Source: Homarus americanus
Taxonomy: Eukaryota > Arthropoda > Malacostraca > Decapoda > Nephropidae
NCBI RefSeq assembly: GCF_018991925.1
Contig: NW_024732384.1
Location: 107,001-171,000, forward strand
Length of the DNA stretch: 64,000 bases
Direction: 5' to 3'
Shown: positions 44,863 to 57,767 of the stretch, piece after piece
Layout: every line of letters starts with the position of its first letter
How positions within the stretch are numbered: the stretch's first letter is position 1
Notes under the pieces: generated by a model
Database searches by the model: none
Told to the model about the DNA's origin: nothing
What the model saw: the letters and a program-made list of their open reading frames with translations, nothing else
Translations under genes and position numbers: made by a program

Positions 44863-45189
44863 GACTCCGTGACTATGGCTCTCCCTTCCTTCCTCCCCCT
44901 CCCATCTCCTCCTTTCTAATCCCCTCATTTACTTTCCCTTCTCTCCTCCCTCACATCTCCTTTCTAATCCATCCCTTCCCTTCTCTCCCTCTTCCCCTCC
45001 CATCTCCTCTCCCTCCCTCTTCCTCCTCCCTCCCTCCTACACTCAAGTGGATACAGGTTGTGGATCGAGGTAAATATTAGATAGATCAGTGGGTGGGTGG
45101 GTGGGCGGGTGGGTGGGGCTGTTCTGAGTGAGTGGTGTCAACCTTGAAGACTGACTGGCTACACCTGCTGGTACTCCATTTGCCACGCC

Positions 45190-45425
45190 CATTATCACCC
45201 CACCCACTATCACCCCACCCACCAATACACCCACTATCACCCTACCACCCATGCACCCACTATCACCCCACCCACCCTTACACCCACTATCACCCCACCC
45301 ACCCATGCACCCACTATCACCCTACCCACCCATACACCCACTATCACCCCACCACCCATACACCCACTATCACCCCACCACTCACCCATTATCACCCTTC
45401 CATCACCCACCCACTACAGCCTCAC
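45190..45425. repeat. ~27-bp C-rich minisatellite
   Basis: Unit around CACTATCACCCCACCCACCC then ATACACC, imperfect. Confidence 0.88.
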
Positions 45426-45750
45426 CCACCACCACGACACACACACACACACGTTCCCTCCCCAAGGCCTTTCACTGTCATTATCGACTGTCACTGTCAA
45501 CTTTAGGCTGTCATTGTCACCTGTCACGGTTCACTTATCTTTTTACTGTTATTGATAGCTGTCACTGTTTGACGTTGACAGTGATAATCCATTACTATAC
45601 GGTACTCTATATGTTAATGGCCACTGTTGTCTGTCACTGATAATATCACCTGTCACTGTTGGTCTTCAATAGCATCTGTCACACACTGTCATTCGTTACG
45701 TGCCATTCATTAACCTAACCTAACCTAACCAACAGCGTGACGACCTGTGT

Positions 45751-45798
<48 letters not shown>

Positions 45799-46385
45799 TA
45801 ACAGTTTATTGAAAGAGCATAGCAGTCGGAAGGCTGAAAATATACAGTTACATAATTGGGGAATGGGTCTCTTGATTGACCAATAATTTACAAGTAACAT
45901 AAGTGATACAAATATGATATATAATAACTAGGTGGGGAGCTCAAACTACAGGGCATTCAACATAGTGACAGTGCAAGGAGTAGTGTTTACTGGGAGTGAA
46001 TACACTGGTTTATAACAAGTTATTGATAATTTATACAATGGTTGGGACTGGGCTGTTTTTATAGCGATCAGTTCGTGCACGTATGGGCTGGATGCGGCTG
46101 TGGTGTAGAACAGCAATTCTCGGGCGAGGGATCTCGGGTGGTAGTAGGAGCCGGTGTCGAGGATGGTGCAGAAGCTTCTCACCAAATTTGCAGATGAGGT
46201 CGTGGTGATGGTCAGTGAGAGCCGAGAGGGTCAGTGTGTTGAGCGCTTCTTGATATGTGGAGTAGGAAGGGGAGAGAATAATCTTGCATGCCCTCTTTTG
46301 CACTTTTTCTAGATGTTTACGTTGTGTGGCATTTAGGGAGGAAGACCAGGTGGGGGAGGCATAGGTGAGCTTGGGAAGTATGAAT
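45751..46385 (-). pseudogene. LINE family B 3' fragment, minus-strand copy
   Basis: Begins with (AAT)n at 45751-45798, then GAAAGAGCATAGCAGTCGG and GGCTGAAAATATACAGTTAC. Minus frame reads LPKLTYASPTWSSSLNATQR, HLEKVQKRACKIILSPSY and DRYKNSPVPTIV. Truncated 5' at a GT microsatellite near 46386. Same family as 35705-36402, inverted. Confidence 0.75.
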
Positions 46386-46807
46386 GTGTGTGTGTGTGTG
46401 TGTGAGGAAGGACAGAAACGAAGGGGATGGTGTTGAGCACAGTCCGAGACAGTGAAGTGGTGGTGGTGGTGGTGGTGGGTCCGTGACAGAGAAGACAGAT
46501 ATATAAGACAGAAAGACAGGTAGGCAGACATAGAGTAAGGTAAACAGACAAACAGAGGAAGACAGTCAGATAGAGATGCAGACAAACAGAACTTGAGACA
46601 GAGAGGCTGGCGGACATGGACGGACAGACAGACAGACAGCAGGCAGGCAGGCAGACACACATGTCGACGCACGTGTTGAGTGCTGAGGTAACCATGAGAC
46701 GAAAAAATACATAAATAATTAGCCATGTCTGTCTCCCTCCTTCACAAGTCTGAAAACTGGGTCAGTAGTGGTCCTGTAAGTGGGTCCTGGTGGTGGGAGC
46801 TGGAGGT

Positions 46808-46856
46808 GAGGTTAGGTTAGGTTAGGTTAGGTTAGGTGAGGTTAGATTAGATTAGA
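46808..46856 (+). repeat. telomere-like (GGTTA)n tract
   Basis: About six GGTTA units then GATTA variants; arthropod telomere motif in an interstitial site. Confidence 0.85.
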
Positions 46857-46885
46857 ACCTGTGATTTCTTTTCCTGGATTCGGGT

Positions 46886-46886
<1 letters not shown>

Positions 46887-46947
<61 letters not shown>
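46887..46947. repeat. (AG)n microsatellite
   Basis: Perfect AG run of 30 units. Confidence 0.97.
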
Positions 46948-46950
<3 letters not shown>

Positions 46951-47614
46951 TCATCATACCTGTACTACAAAAAAAAATAAAGATGTAAAAAAAACTCACC
47001 TCAGCGGGATTTTTTTCTTGTTTGATGTAGCAATTTTACATAAAACCCTGAAATTGTTCTTCACGCTTAATATGTGATCTTATCCCTCCTCCTAGTCACA
47101 GGCCTGGCATTTGACATTATTAGGGACCTGCCACTCTTTGCCATAAACAGATAAAATGTACCGGGAACTTTCCCCCCACACACTCATCATTCTCTCATTT
47201 TATGTAACTTGACAAAACCTATGACCCTTCAGGCTTTTACGCCCTTAATGTACGAGTCATAAAGGCAAGTATGAACTTTTCATACTTCTCCGATGGGCGC
47301 TGTAAACGCTTCTGCGCTTCACCTTGCACAGGATGTAAGGGGGTGCCCAATAAACTAGCCCGGCAAATCTGAAAAATCTGAATATGTGATATGGGAGAAC
47401 CTTTATGGCCAGTACTTGTCACTTCCCTTAGGTGACATAATACCTTAATGTATAAACTTAACCATTTGTGTATATTTCAGACAAACAAATTTTATATATT
47501 TTAGCATAATTCTGATAAAACGAAAGCTTTTTTGGGGGGTAAATACTGTACAACTGAAAACACACACACACAGTACTAATTATTCTTGTGTATGTTGTTT
47601 ATTCCATATTACAC

Positions 47615-47615
<1 letters not shown>

Positions 47616-47663
<48 letters not shown>

Positions 47664-47693
47664 AAATAATAATAATAATAATAATAATAATAA
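47616..47693. repeat. (AAT)n microsatellite
   Basis: AAT run with one TACAAAT interruption at 47660-47667. Confidence 0.95.
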
Positions 47694-48094
47694 CTAGACA
47701 TTTCAGGAATACAATATTAGCATTTTTGTGTATGGGGAGGGTAGGTGTGAGAAGTAGAGGCGAGATAGGTATGAGAAATGGGAGGGAGAGGAGGGTTCGA
47801 GGTGGGTCGAATGGGTGGGGGGCGATCGTGGGAGATGGACTTGAGGCAGGAGGCAGGCAGTGGGCGGTAGCAGCCAGAGCCCACCAAGGTTAACCCACCA
47901 CCGGAGGGACAACAACCTTATAGGAAATATTCTTACACCTTCACCCACTCACCAACCCACCCACCCAATCATCACGATATACTTGTCTGGCTGGATTATT
48001 TATGACACCTCTGGTGGTGGTGACGCCTCGCTCTGATGCCTCCCTCCCCTCCTCCCTTTGGCTCCCCAGTGAGTAATGTGGCGAAACGCGTTCA

Positions 48095-48095
48095 C

Positions 48096-48142
<47 letters not shown>
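48095..48142. repeat. (AAT)n microsatellite
   Basis: Perfect AAT run of about 15 units. Confidence 0.95.
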
Positions 48143-48143
<1 letters not shown>

Positions 48144-49494
48144 GGAAATAACAATTGCAGACCAGCAATAACGAAACAGCACCAACAAAAATTAAAATAA
48201 TAATAATAATAATGAAATAATAATACTTTTATGTCGACATTGAATGAAATCTTGTGATAAATGTCGAGGTTAAACATTACTGTTATTTGCTTCATTTATT
48301 GTTTTCGGCCTACAAACAAACGAACGGATAGGGTACGGCTGGATACAAAGACGGAAAACATATGTACATAAGTTCCCCATTATGTACATGATGGATACGT
48401 ATCATTATTCTTTCACCAACACACATACCTACACCTACAAGGTTTTATTTAAATATTTCCAATGCTGTTTTTTTAAGCTCCAAAAATGAAACTCACATGA
48501 AAAGACGGGCAAACGGAAACCATTCCTTTATATCACCAACTCCGATGATAAGAAACACCATTCCAACTAGTACTGCTTTATTACTATAATAACCTTACGC
48601 TTATAACCCGTGAGCCTTGGACGTTGTCGTGTGCCTGGCAGGACGGACCACGACTGTCTGTTGTCCAAACGAACTAACAATAGCCTATTATCATCGCAAG
48701 CTGAAGCAGGGATTAGCCTGTGGACCTACGAGGGTTCACTAACGATTATGCGAACAAAATGTCAAATGTCAAGGTAACTGGGGAACGTAAATGTCGCAGT
48801 ACACTACAGTCTTGCTAGCTGGTATAGGCAACGAGGCACCTGCAGCCGTGCTTACCAGGGAGCTCCGGCGACCCTTTCCCCTCTCCCAACCATTCTCATT
48901 GTTGGGTCGTATTGGAAAAGCCAGGTGCTGCTGTAATGGTTTGGGGATAAATGCCGTCAAGATCCGAAGGGTTGCGGGGACTGGTATAAACAAAGGTACT
49001 TCATGTTACTAACACCAATGTTATCTATGATTCACGTGGGCGCTTCGACCCGGCCTCGTCGTCCGTCTGGCAGGTGGGTGGAGTGCTTTGGCCGCCAAGA
49101 ATCGGCTAGTCAACTTTCGCTCGTCCTAACATCAACGAAATAAAATGAAAAGAGAGAATTGGTGAAAATATAAATAATCGATAGCCAGAATTGGAAGATT
49201 TTCTAAATATTATAACGTATAATTCAGCTATGCCCGAATAATCTTCTTTCAAGTTGCTGTGGCTGACCGGACACACACACACACAATTACTGTCACCGTA
49301 TATCAACATAATGACTCATAATAATTAATAATATCGATACAATTAATAATTATGATAATCAAATTACAATTATTGTTTTCATTACTATCGTCATACTTAG
49401 CAACAGTTTTCTCATTATCTATGTAATTAATTTAATTACCATCATTATTATTACACTATAAACTAATCGCACAATATATAACGTAATACATCAT

Positions 49495-49807
49495 ACATAT
49501 TACACAACACCATACATCACACACCATACACTTACATACACCACCCACACAACATACTCCCCCACATACCACACAACATACTCCAGTACACCCCGCATAC
49601 CACACAACATACACCCCGCATACCACACAACATACACCCCGCATACCACACAACATACACCCCACATACCACACAACATGCACCCCCACATATCACAACA
49701 TACATCCCACATACCACACAACACAGACACCACATAACATACACCCCACATACCACACAACATGCACTCCCACATATCACAACATACACCCCACATACCA
49801 CACAATA
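49495..49807. repeat. 22-bp minisatellite
   Basis: Unit CATACCACACAACATACACC then CC/CG, 12 or more imperfect units. Confidence 0.9.
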
Positions 49808-49949
49808 CAGTGGAAGTAAGCATACGCATTGTTTATACTATGCAGATAACGTAAAGAATATCTATCCCATCTTTATTTCACCTGAAGATTAACCACCCTC
49901 AACAGGTAAGGTATAATACAGCAAATGTAGATCCGAAGAACATGTATTT

Positions 49950-50945
49950 CCCATTACTACATGATCTGGCAACACTTGTTTATTAACCGGGTTTCCGCGG
50001 CTCATTTGGCACCACTGTATAATAACTTATCTCTTGCGGCAACACTGTATATTATTATCTCAGTTAGGACTCGTTCACAAACACTGGGTTTCCGCAGCTG
50101 ATCTGGCAACACTGTATGATGTGGTTATCTCTGGCACCACTGTATGATGTGGTTATCTCTGGCACCACTGTATGATGTGGTTATCTCTGGCTGTATGTGG
50201 TTATCTCTGGCACCACTGTATGATGTGGTTATCTCTGGCACCACTGTATGATGTGGTTATCTCTCTCTGGCTGTATGATGTGGTTAACACTCTTATTAAC
50301 ACTGTATGATGTGGTTATCTCTGGCGGCACATCTGGCAACACTGTATGATGTGGTTATCTCTGGCAACACTGTATGATGTGGTTAACACTGTATGATGTG
50401 GTTATCTCTGGCACACATCTCTGGCAACACTGTATGATGTGGTTATCTCTGGCAACACTGTATGATGTGGTTATCTCTGGCAACACTGTATGATGTGGTT
50501 ATCTCTGGCACCACTGTATGATGTGGTTATCTCTGGCAACACTGTATGATGTGGTTATCTCTGGCAACACTGTATGATGTGGTTATCTCTGGCAACACTG
50601 TATGATGTGGTTATCTCTGGCAACACACTGGTACTCTCTCTGGCAACACTGTATGATGTGGTTATCTCTGGCAACACTGTATGATGTGGTTATCTCTGGC
50701 AACACTGTATGATGTGGTTATCTCTGGCACCACTGTATGATGTGGTTATCTCTGGCAACACTGTATGATGTGGTTATCTCTGGCAACACTGTATGATGTG
50801 GTTATCTCTGGCAACACTGTATGATGTGGTTATCTCTGGCAACACTGTATGATGTGGTTATCTCTGGCAACACTGTATATTCTTATGTTATTCACACAAC
50901 CACTGGGTATCATCATCCACAGCTATTCTGGCAACAGTGTATCGT
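49950..50945. repeat. 28-bp minisatellite, more than 20 units, with older long units at both ends
   Basis: Core unit CTGTATGATGTGGTTATCTC then TGGCAACA, with CCAC/AACAC variants and several internal deletions. The edges (49950-50100 and 50870-50945) keep longer related units with TGGGTTTCCGCAGCTGATCT-type sequence between the GGCAACACTGTAT blocks. Confidence 0.95.
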
Positions 50946-51956
50946 AATAGGGTTTGGAGACTAACCCTAAATATTGTTATATCGAGGAGCAACGACCCAC
51001 CACCGTTCAATTATAACTGATGATGCCTGTCAGGTGTTGTGAGCTTATGATACAACACTATATACTGTGTGGTGACCTTATAACACTACAAACTGTAAGG
51101 TTGGGACATAACAAAAACACTGCATTTTGTGAGTTCACGATACAAAAAGTTAGGTTGTTAATTTACGAGACAACAAATTTCAGTGTTTTAAGTTTACGAC
51201 ACAACACACCCTAAAATCCTAAATGGTTAATTACGTGACTCTTGTTGTAATTAAGGTTAAAAAAAAATACAGGGGAATATCAGTTGACAAAATTTCCCGC
51301 CAATTTGAACTCAGGCGCATCAGCTGTTCAGATGTAAACATACCCCAGTTGTGTCTGTCGGAGATTTATAGTTTTGTGTCTTATCGCCAGTCTAAACTCT
51401 TGGCCTACAGTCTTGGACAATCCTAGTAGCCTGGAGTGTTGGAGTGGGAAGTTTGTTTTCCTGAAGTACGTGTCTTGGTGCATAAATACAAGAGAAGTAT
51501 TACAGAATGGTTACATCACTGCACAGCGCCTGAGCAGCACATGAAAAAATATTTATATATAGACGCATTTGTGGAGTTTCTTTCATTAATTAACCAGCTT
51601 ACCTGTAGACCGCTGGCGTGTGCATACGTGAAACAATGTCCGTATTTGTGTTTATATTCAGAGACGACAACCTGTCAGATACCCTTATAACCGCACCTGC
51701 AGTCTGAGCCCTGTCACCAACACACACACGCACACCACACCTGTGTCTGTTGAGGTCCCCCACACACCACCACTTCCATACGCGCACTCCTCACTCATAT
51801 ACACACACAGTAACACACTCACCAAGTAACATTTAACACACTTGCTGACTTTCCACCTCGACGATACAGACAGCTTTCACTCTGCCGCTCTTAGTCTATA
51901 CTTAAATGTGTGTGTGTGTGTGTGTGTGTTAGTATTACAGGCATATGCACGTATCT

Positions 51957-52172
51957 TATTCCCACAACCCCCACACACCCTTACTCCCACAACCCCCACA
52001 CACCCTTACTTCCACAACCCCCACACACCCTTACTCCCACAACCCCCACACACCCTTACTCCCACAACCCCCACACACCCTTACTTCCACAACCCCCACA
52101 CACCCTTACTCCCACAACCCCCACACACCCTTATTCCCACAACCCCCACACACCCTTACTCCCACAACACTC
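51957..52172. repeat. 25-bp C-rich minisatellite, about 8 units
   Basis: Unit CCCACAACCCCCACACACCC then TTACT. Confidence 0.95.
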
Positions 52173-54154
52173 CTGCCACCGTATTTCTCTTCGTCACACT
52201 GCACCCACCACCACCTCCTTAATGTCACAAGACCTTGACATTCGTGTGCAGCCGTGGGCCTCATCAACCCCCTCCCCCCCCCCACCCAAGAGTGTTCCGT
52301 GGGTGGGTGGGTGGGTGCCTGTCTCTCCACATCACAGTGCCCTAAAGTTCACTGTACGAGTCTTAACGCCTGGCGGTATCCTATCCTTTCGTGGCTAGTG
52401 TCTCTCTATCCCTCCACAGTGCTTCAAGTTCATTGTACGACGTGTTGAAATCATCGCTAAAACACTCTTAAGTAAATTCCACGTTAATTTATCACACACA
52501 CACACACACTAAAAATCCTCAGAAAACAAACAATTACATCATACATCTGTTTCTTTACGTCAGACAACTGCTGTATTCATCATAAAATTACTCAAGACAC
52601 TGCTCATTCACACAAGCAATTCAAGCACACAACTAAATACAACATTACGTCACATCTATCCTTACCTAACCTAAAACTACTACACTTTATCATATCACCA
52701 ATAGTCATAAGTCATCATACAATTTATATTCTAGATCACAGCTTATTCCATACAAGTGTCATGCTGTGTTAGGGAAGAGATATAATTAACTAAAAACATC
52801 AACTAATCCATACTCCCTCATGCATGCACACTATTTACCGCAGAGATAAACACACAGACAATATAAACCTCCTCTGACCAACTATGGATATAAATCAAAG
52901 TTGAATTCATGTGTAAAATAAGTCACAATGATAAAATATTTCCTTTGTTTTTCATAATTTTCAATCCTACTGAAAGGGTAAGATGTGGAATAAGTGTGTG
53001 TCTGTGTGTCTGTGTAGTTGGTGATAATTCCCTTGTAAACTCAGTGAAATAATATGCTTCTTTCATGTACAATCTAGGATAAATAAGTACTGTCGCCTCT
53101 GCTTAACGAACCCCGCCGTGATTCAGACTCGTGAACCCTAAGCCAATGAATGCTTCGGATTCGCTTTTGTTCCCGACTCTATAACCAACTGTTTATAATA
53201 ATCTTTAACCAATACGCTATATTTATTATTAGTTAAAAAAAAAATCAAATACTCCTGAACACAACGAATCATCATTAACATAAAAAATAACACCCGGAAG
53301 AACGAAAAAAAAACCCAAAGAACAAAACATAACGAAAAAAAATCAAGCAATTAAATAAGGAGTAATTTCAATATGGTGGTCTACAGGACAAACCCCCAGA
53401 GCGGTAAACTTGAGAATTGGCGCAACAGGATGACGGTATGTAATCTCCCTCTCCCTCCCAAGCTGCAGTAGTTCAGTGGACAACAAAGGAACCATAACTC
53501 TTGCCAAAAGTAGTCGGAGCGGAACCAGTCAGCATCTTGGCGTAGGGGCTAAAATTATCCCGTTCATGTACACCATTCGTAAAAATAAATTAAATAATAA
53601 TTAAATCACACGAAGAATCTCCACCCCCACGCTTATTTCACCTGAAGATTAACCACTCTAACCTAACATAACACAAACCTAACCTAATCCTAGACACCTA
53701 TAGATGGCAGTACAGACAGTCAGTAGTCTCCTCTCACCCTAGTCATGGGGGAAGAGGAGGAAAGGCAGATATTATCAGATATAGTACCGGTATGTTTACT
53801 TAGACATTCCATCACAGTACAGGGACTTTCAGTAAAATAACATATGAATCGCACAAGTAATAATAATAATAATAACACGAATAATAATAACACGATGATA
53901 ATAATAATAATAATAAAGAACGTAGCAGGTAGGTATATATGTGTGTGTGTGTGTGTGTATAATGTGATACCAACATGGGGGACACGTTCAAGGGCAATGG
54001 GCGTGTCCCCGACCTGCCGCCGTGTTCGTAAAGGGTGTTCACCGTGTCTCCTCGCCCTGTAACACTGTGCTGCCACCGCCGGTCTCTTCGCCTCAACCTT
54101 CCTTCAAACTCCCGTAAACAAAATTATCTCTTTATTATTCCCGAGTTTTGGCGC

Positions 54155-54540
54155 AGGAACTGATTTTAACGTCTAATGTCAAGTAAATATGTCTGAAGAA
54201 TTGATTTTAAGGTCCAATGTCAAGTAAATATGTCTGAAGAATTGATTTTAACGTCTAATGTCAAGTAAATATGTCTAAAGAATTGATTTTAACGTCCAAT
54301 GTCAAGTAAATATGTCTGAAGAATTGATTTTAACGTCTAATGTCAAGTAAATATGTCTAAAGAATTGATTTTAAGGTCCAATGTCAAGTAAATATGTCTG
54401 AAGAATTGATTTTAACGTCTAATGTCAAGTAAATATGTCTAAAGAATTTATTTTAACGTCTAATGTCAAGTAAATATGTCTAAAGAATTGATTTTAACGT
54501 CTAATGTCAAGTAAATATGTCTGAAGAACTGATTTTGTCC
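54155..54540. repeat. 41-bp minisatellite, nine units with alternating variants
   Basis: Unit AATGTCAAGTAAATATGTCT then RAAGAATTGATTTTAACGTCT. Variant positions (TCTGAAG or TCTAAAG; ACGTCTA or AGGTCCA) alternate between neighbouring units. Confidence 0.93.
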
Positions 54541-54707
54541 AATGGCTATCTGAACATTGTGTAAAGAACTGCCCTAACCCTCCCGCCCAAGCCTGACCAC
54601 ATCTTGCTATAGAACCTAACCTAACTTAACCTGGACTAACCGTAAAAGCCTCTAGCCTATGGTCAAAATAAACCTCACCTTAGATTTCTATTCCATCCAA
54701 AAATATA

Positions 54708-54741
54708 GATATGATGATGATGATTGATGGTGAAGATGATG

Positions 54742-54800
<59 letters not shown>

Positions 54801-54812
54801 AATAATAATAAT
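54708..54812. repeat. (GAT)n / (AAT)n microsatellite
   Basis: GATGAT run with AGATGATGAGG interruptions, changing to AATAATAATC. Confidence 0.95.
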
Positions 54813-54866
54813 CATCATCATAGCTTCTCAGGGAAACTTAAACTACAATAGCTATCATATAAAAAC

Positions 54867-54892
54867 ACCTAACCTAACCTAACCTAACCTGA
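54867..54892 (+). repeat. telomere-like (CCTAA)n tract
   Basis: Five CCTAA units. Confidence 0.85.
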
Positions 54893-55195
54893 AGTAACTA
54901 ATCCTCCAACAATGTCTGATCAAATTTTAAAGAGGATAAGAAACTCCACCGTGTTCAAACGCCTTAACCAAACAAGCATATATTACCCTTCAGAGTTCAT
55001 CCTTACAATAATGCTTCCTAAACACATCTTAACTATATATAAATTAGTTTAAGCACATCTATCCTAACCTAAATAATCCCTAATCATATATTAATAAACT
55101 ACACGAAAGAATTAAGCAATGAGTTAACTGAGACTCACCCGACCTAAAGAATTATTACCCTGGCCTTGAATTCCCAACGTGACCTTTTACTAGCT

Positions 55196-55865
55196 GAAGC
55201 CAACCTCACGTGAGCTACCGGGAGGACCTATACTGGTGGCTCAAGGTTTTACCACACATCCTATCCTAACCTATCCTAACGTGAACTAGCGGCAGGACCT
55301 ATACTGGTGGCTCAAGGTTTTACCACACATCCTAACCTAGCCTAACGTGAACTAGCGGCAGGACCTATACTGGTGGTTCAAGGTTTTACCACACATCCTA
55401 TCCTAACCTAACCTAACCTATCCTAACGTGAACTCCTAGGTGGCTCAGGATCCCTACCTATGCTGGTGGCTCAGGTTTTACCACACATCCTATCCTAGAA
55501 CTAACCTGACATCCTACCTAACCTATACTGGCAGGAGGCTCAAGGTTTTACCACACATCCTAACCTAACCTAACGTGAACTAGCGGCAGGACCTATACTG
55601 GTGGCTCAAGGTTTTACCACACATCCTAACCTATCCTAACGTGAACTAGCGGCAGGACCTATACTGGTGGCTCAAGGCTTTACCACACATCCTATCCTAA
55701 CCTAACCTAACGTGAACTACCGGCAGGACCTATACTGGTGGTTCAAGGTTTTACCACACATCCTATCCTAACCTAACCTAACCAACCTCACGAACTAGCG
55801 GGAGGACCTACACTGGTGGTTCGAGGCTTTACCACACAACATATCCTAACCTAACCTAACCAAAC
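55196..55865. repeat. ~65-bp minisatellite with embedded CCTAA units
   Basis: Unit GTGAACTAGCGGCAGGACCT, ATACTGGTGGCTCAAGGTTT and TACCACACATCCTAACCTA, about nine copies. The number of CCTAA/CCTATC pentamers between copies varies from one to four. Confidence 0.93.
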
Positions 55866-56464
55866 ACAATAAAATCCCAGCAGGGTAATAACGCTTCACT
55901 AAATTCATTATAGACCCATGAAAAGCTTATTATAAATCTTTACAGTAAATCACTTCAACGAAACCTACACGTATGACGAAAAACAAAACACTGACATTTA
56001 ACCAAAACCTAAAATTGTAAGTTATTATAATATTTAGGTTAATTGGAATAAGATAATAAATTGATGAAACAGTAATCGTCTTGCCGCCTCCTCCTCCTCC
56101 TCCTCCTCCGTGCCGAGTGAAGCCGAACAATGAGATGGTCTGGGGCTGGTTTCTCACTTAATGGATATTTGTTGTACGGCAGACGTTAAAGAGCTTTGTA
56201 ATGATCACTGCATCATCACTTTTACCGTGTTGCACGCTTGTGACACACTAAGATTGCAGGCTGACAGGTTTGTGTGTGTGTGGTGGGAAGTGAAAAACAA
56301 CAGGCGTGAAGGACACCCTACCTACCTACCGACAAGGGAATCAACAGGCTGGTGGGTGCAGGGGTGGTGTGTGTGTGTGTGATGTAACAAGCCAGTTAGG
56401 TAGTACATTCTTACATCTTCAACAAGAATTATTCCTTCACTATAAATAAACCTCACTACCAGAT

Positions 56465-56640
56465 TATTTCTTTTTTTCTTTCTCTATTTTAATACCATTT
56501 TTTCTTTCATTCTTTCTTTCGAGGCCATATTTTTTTCTCTTTCAATATCATATTCTCTCTCTCTTCAGTTCTTTCTTCTTTCAATATCATTTTCTTGTTC
56601 TCACTTTTTTCATGATTACTTCTCTTTCTCTCTCACCACC
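56465..56640. repeat. T/C-rich low-complexity tract
   Basis: TTCTTTCTTTCTTTCGAGG-type polypyrimidine. Confidence 0.85.
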
Positions 56641-57351
56641 GTCTAGAAACTCACTTCAACCACACAGGAAAACGTTCATTATTTTCTTCTCCAGTCACAT
56701 AAAACAGGTACATATACAATAACTTAGGAGGACTCAGTTACACACACACACAGTTCACGAGACAATCACTAAACGTCTATGACTTATGAGAGAGAAGATA
56801 CAGTGTGCATGGATCTATTTTACAGTACATATATTGAACGTCGATTCTGCTTTATCAAAAACGCGTAAAATATTGAAGGGCACACAGTGGAAGCCAGCTG
56901 AGGCAAGTGATGTTTATGCTTCCTACACAATCGAGGTCACGAGAGAGGTGAGTGTCCCCGCGCACACACACACACACACACACTTGTTTCCCTTCCCCCA
57001 ACACACCTGTGGCTCCACCTACCCTATAAACAATGGTGCCTACACGTGAAGCCTTAATCATATAACTACACAATCATGTAATCCACCGTACCGTACACAC
57101 TTGTCTCGACATACATACATACATAGATAACATTATATAAGCGTCTGTTTATATATGCCCCCAACAAACCTAACCTAACCCAAATCAAGACCAACTTGAC
57201 CTAATCACAGAGCCCGAAATCTTAAAACAAAAACAAGAGAAACACATTGCCTCACAACACACACACTGTCATGGTTTTGGTTTTCGTAGTGGTAGTAAGA
57301 GTGGATTATATTATATAAAGATAATAATATGTCGTATTTCTTATTTCTTAC

Positions 57352-57432
57352 CGTAGAGTTCGACACCTTCACACTGGTACTTACAGGAGATTGTGGCGTA
57401 TCTACGTAGAAGTTCACTCCACCACCCGACAT
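57352..57432 (-). CDS. candidate initiator coding exon, possibly of bbx
   Basis: ATG at 57432 opens MSGGGVNFYVDTPQSP and continues VSTSVKVSNST to a donor ACG/GTAAGA; 81 nt, phase 0. An alternative in-phase donor CCT/GTAAGT lies at 57385/57384. The ATG is the first Met after an in-frame TAA about 17 codons upstream. Both donors leave phase 0, which is what bbx exon A requires, and no better ATG exon was seen between 24.9 and 57 kb. I do not recognise the peptide, and a 32.5-kb intron would be needed, so it could instead start an unrelated gene or be chance. Confidence 0.42.
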
Positions 57433-57767
57433 TCCATGATTTATACTTGATAAATGATGATTTAATGAATTCCATTAATTTCCAACATCCATCTAAGTTA
57501 TTGGTTATACTTTGTCATAACCAATCAGTCATTACCTTGAGTAATAATAAGATAGGATCACAGATACGGGCAGATAATTGCACTTACATTTATTTGTCAA
57601 GCTTCCATACAATGATTTACAATTTGCATGGATATATGAGTCACTCACGTTCACGCTGTAATAAAATTAATCTTCTAAAAGAGAATTTTCAACTTGGGGA
57701 CACATGTGGTTACTCTACTATGGGTGTGACTTAACAGAGCCTTAATTCTTCAAGTGATACATTTACT

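Larger units (their letters stand above)
24841..57351 (-). other. putative first intron of bbx, repeat-rich non-coding region
   Basis: No exon with protein-like content could be supported here, on either strand. The region is AT-rich with LINE tails, a SINE-like tRNA head, microsatellites and at least nine minisatellites (listed separately). Stretches such as 24.9-25.7, 26.8-28.3, 30.1-31.4, 36.4-42.0, 47.0-47.6, 48.3-49.4 and 52.4-53.6 kb look like plain unique DNA in which I see nothing. Treating it as one intron depends on the candidate initiator exon at 57432. Confidence 0.4.

Noticed and set aside
46936..47040. Strong donor GAG/GTGAGT at about 46998 as a bbx 5' exon
   Set aside because: The phase-0 frame upstream meets a stop after 13 codons and contains no ATG; could only be untranslated.
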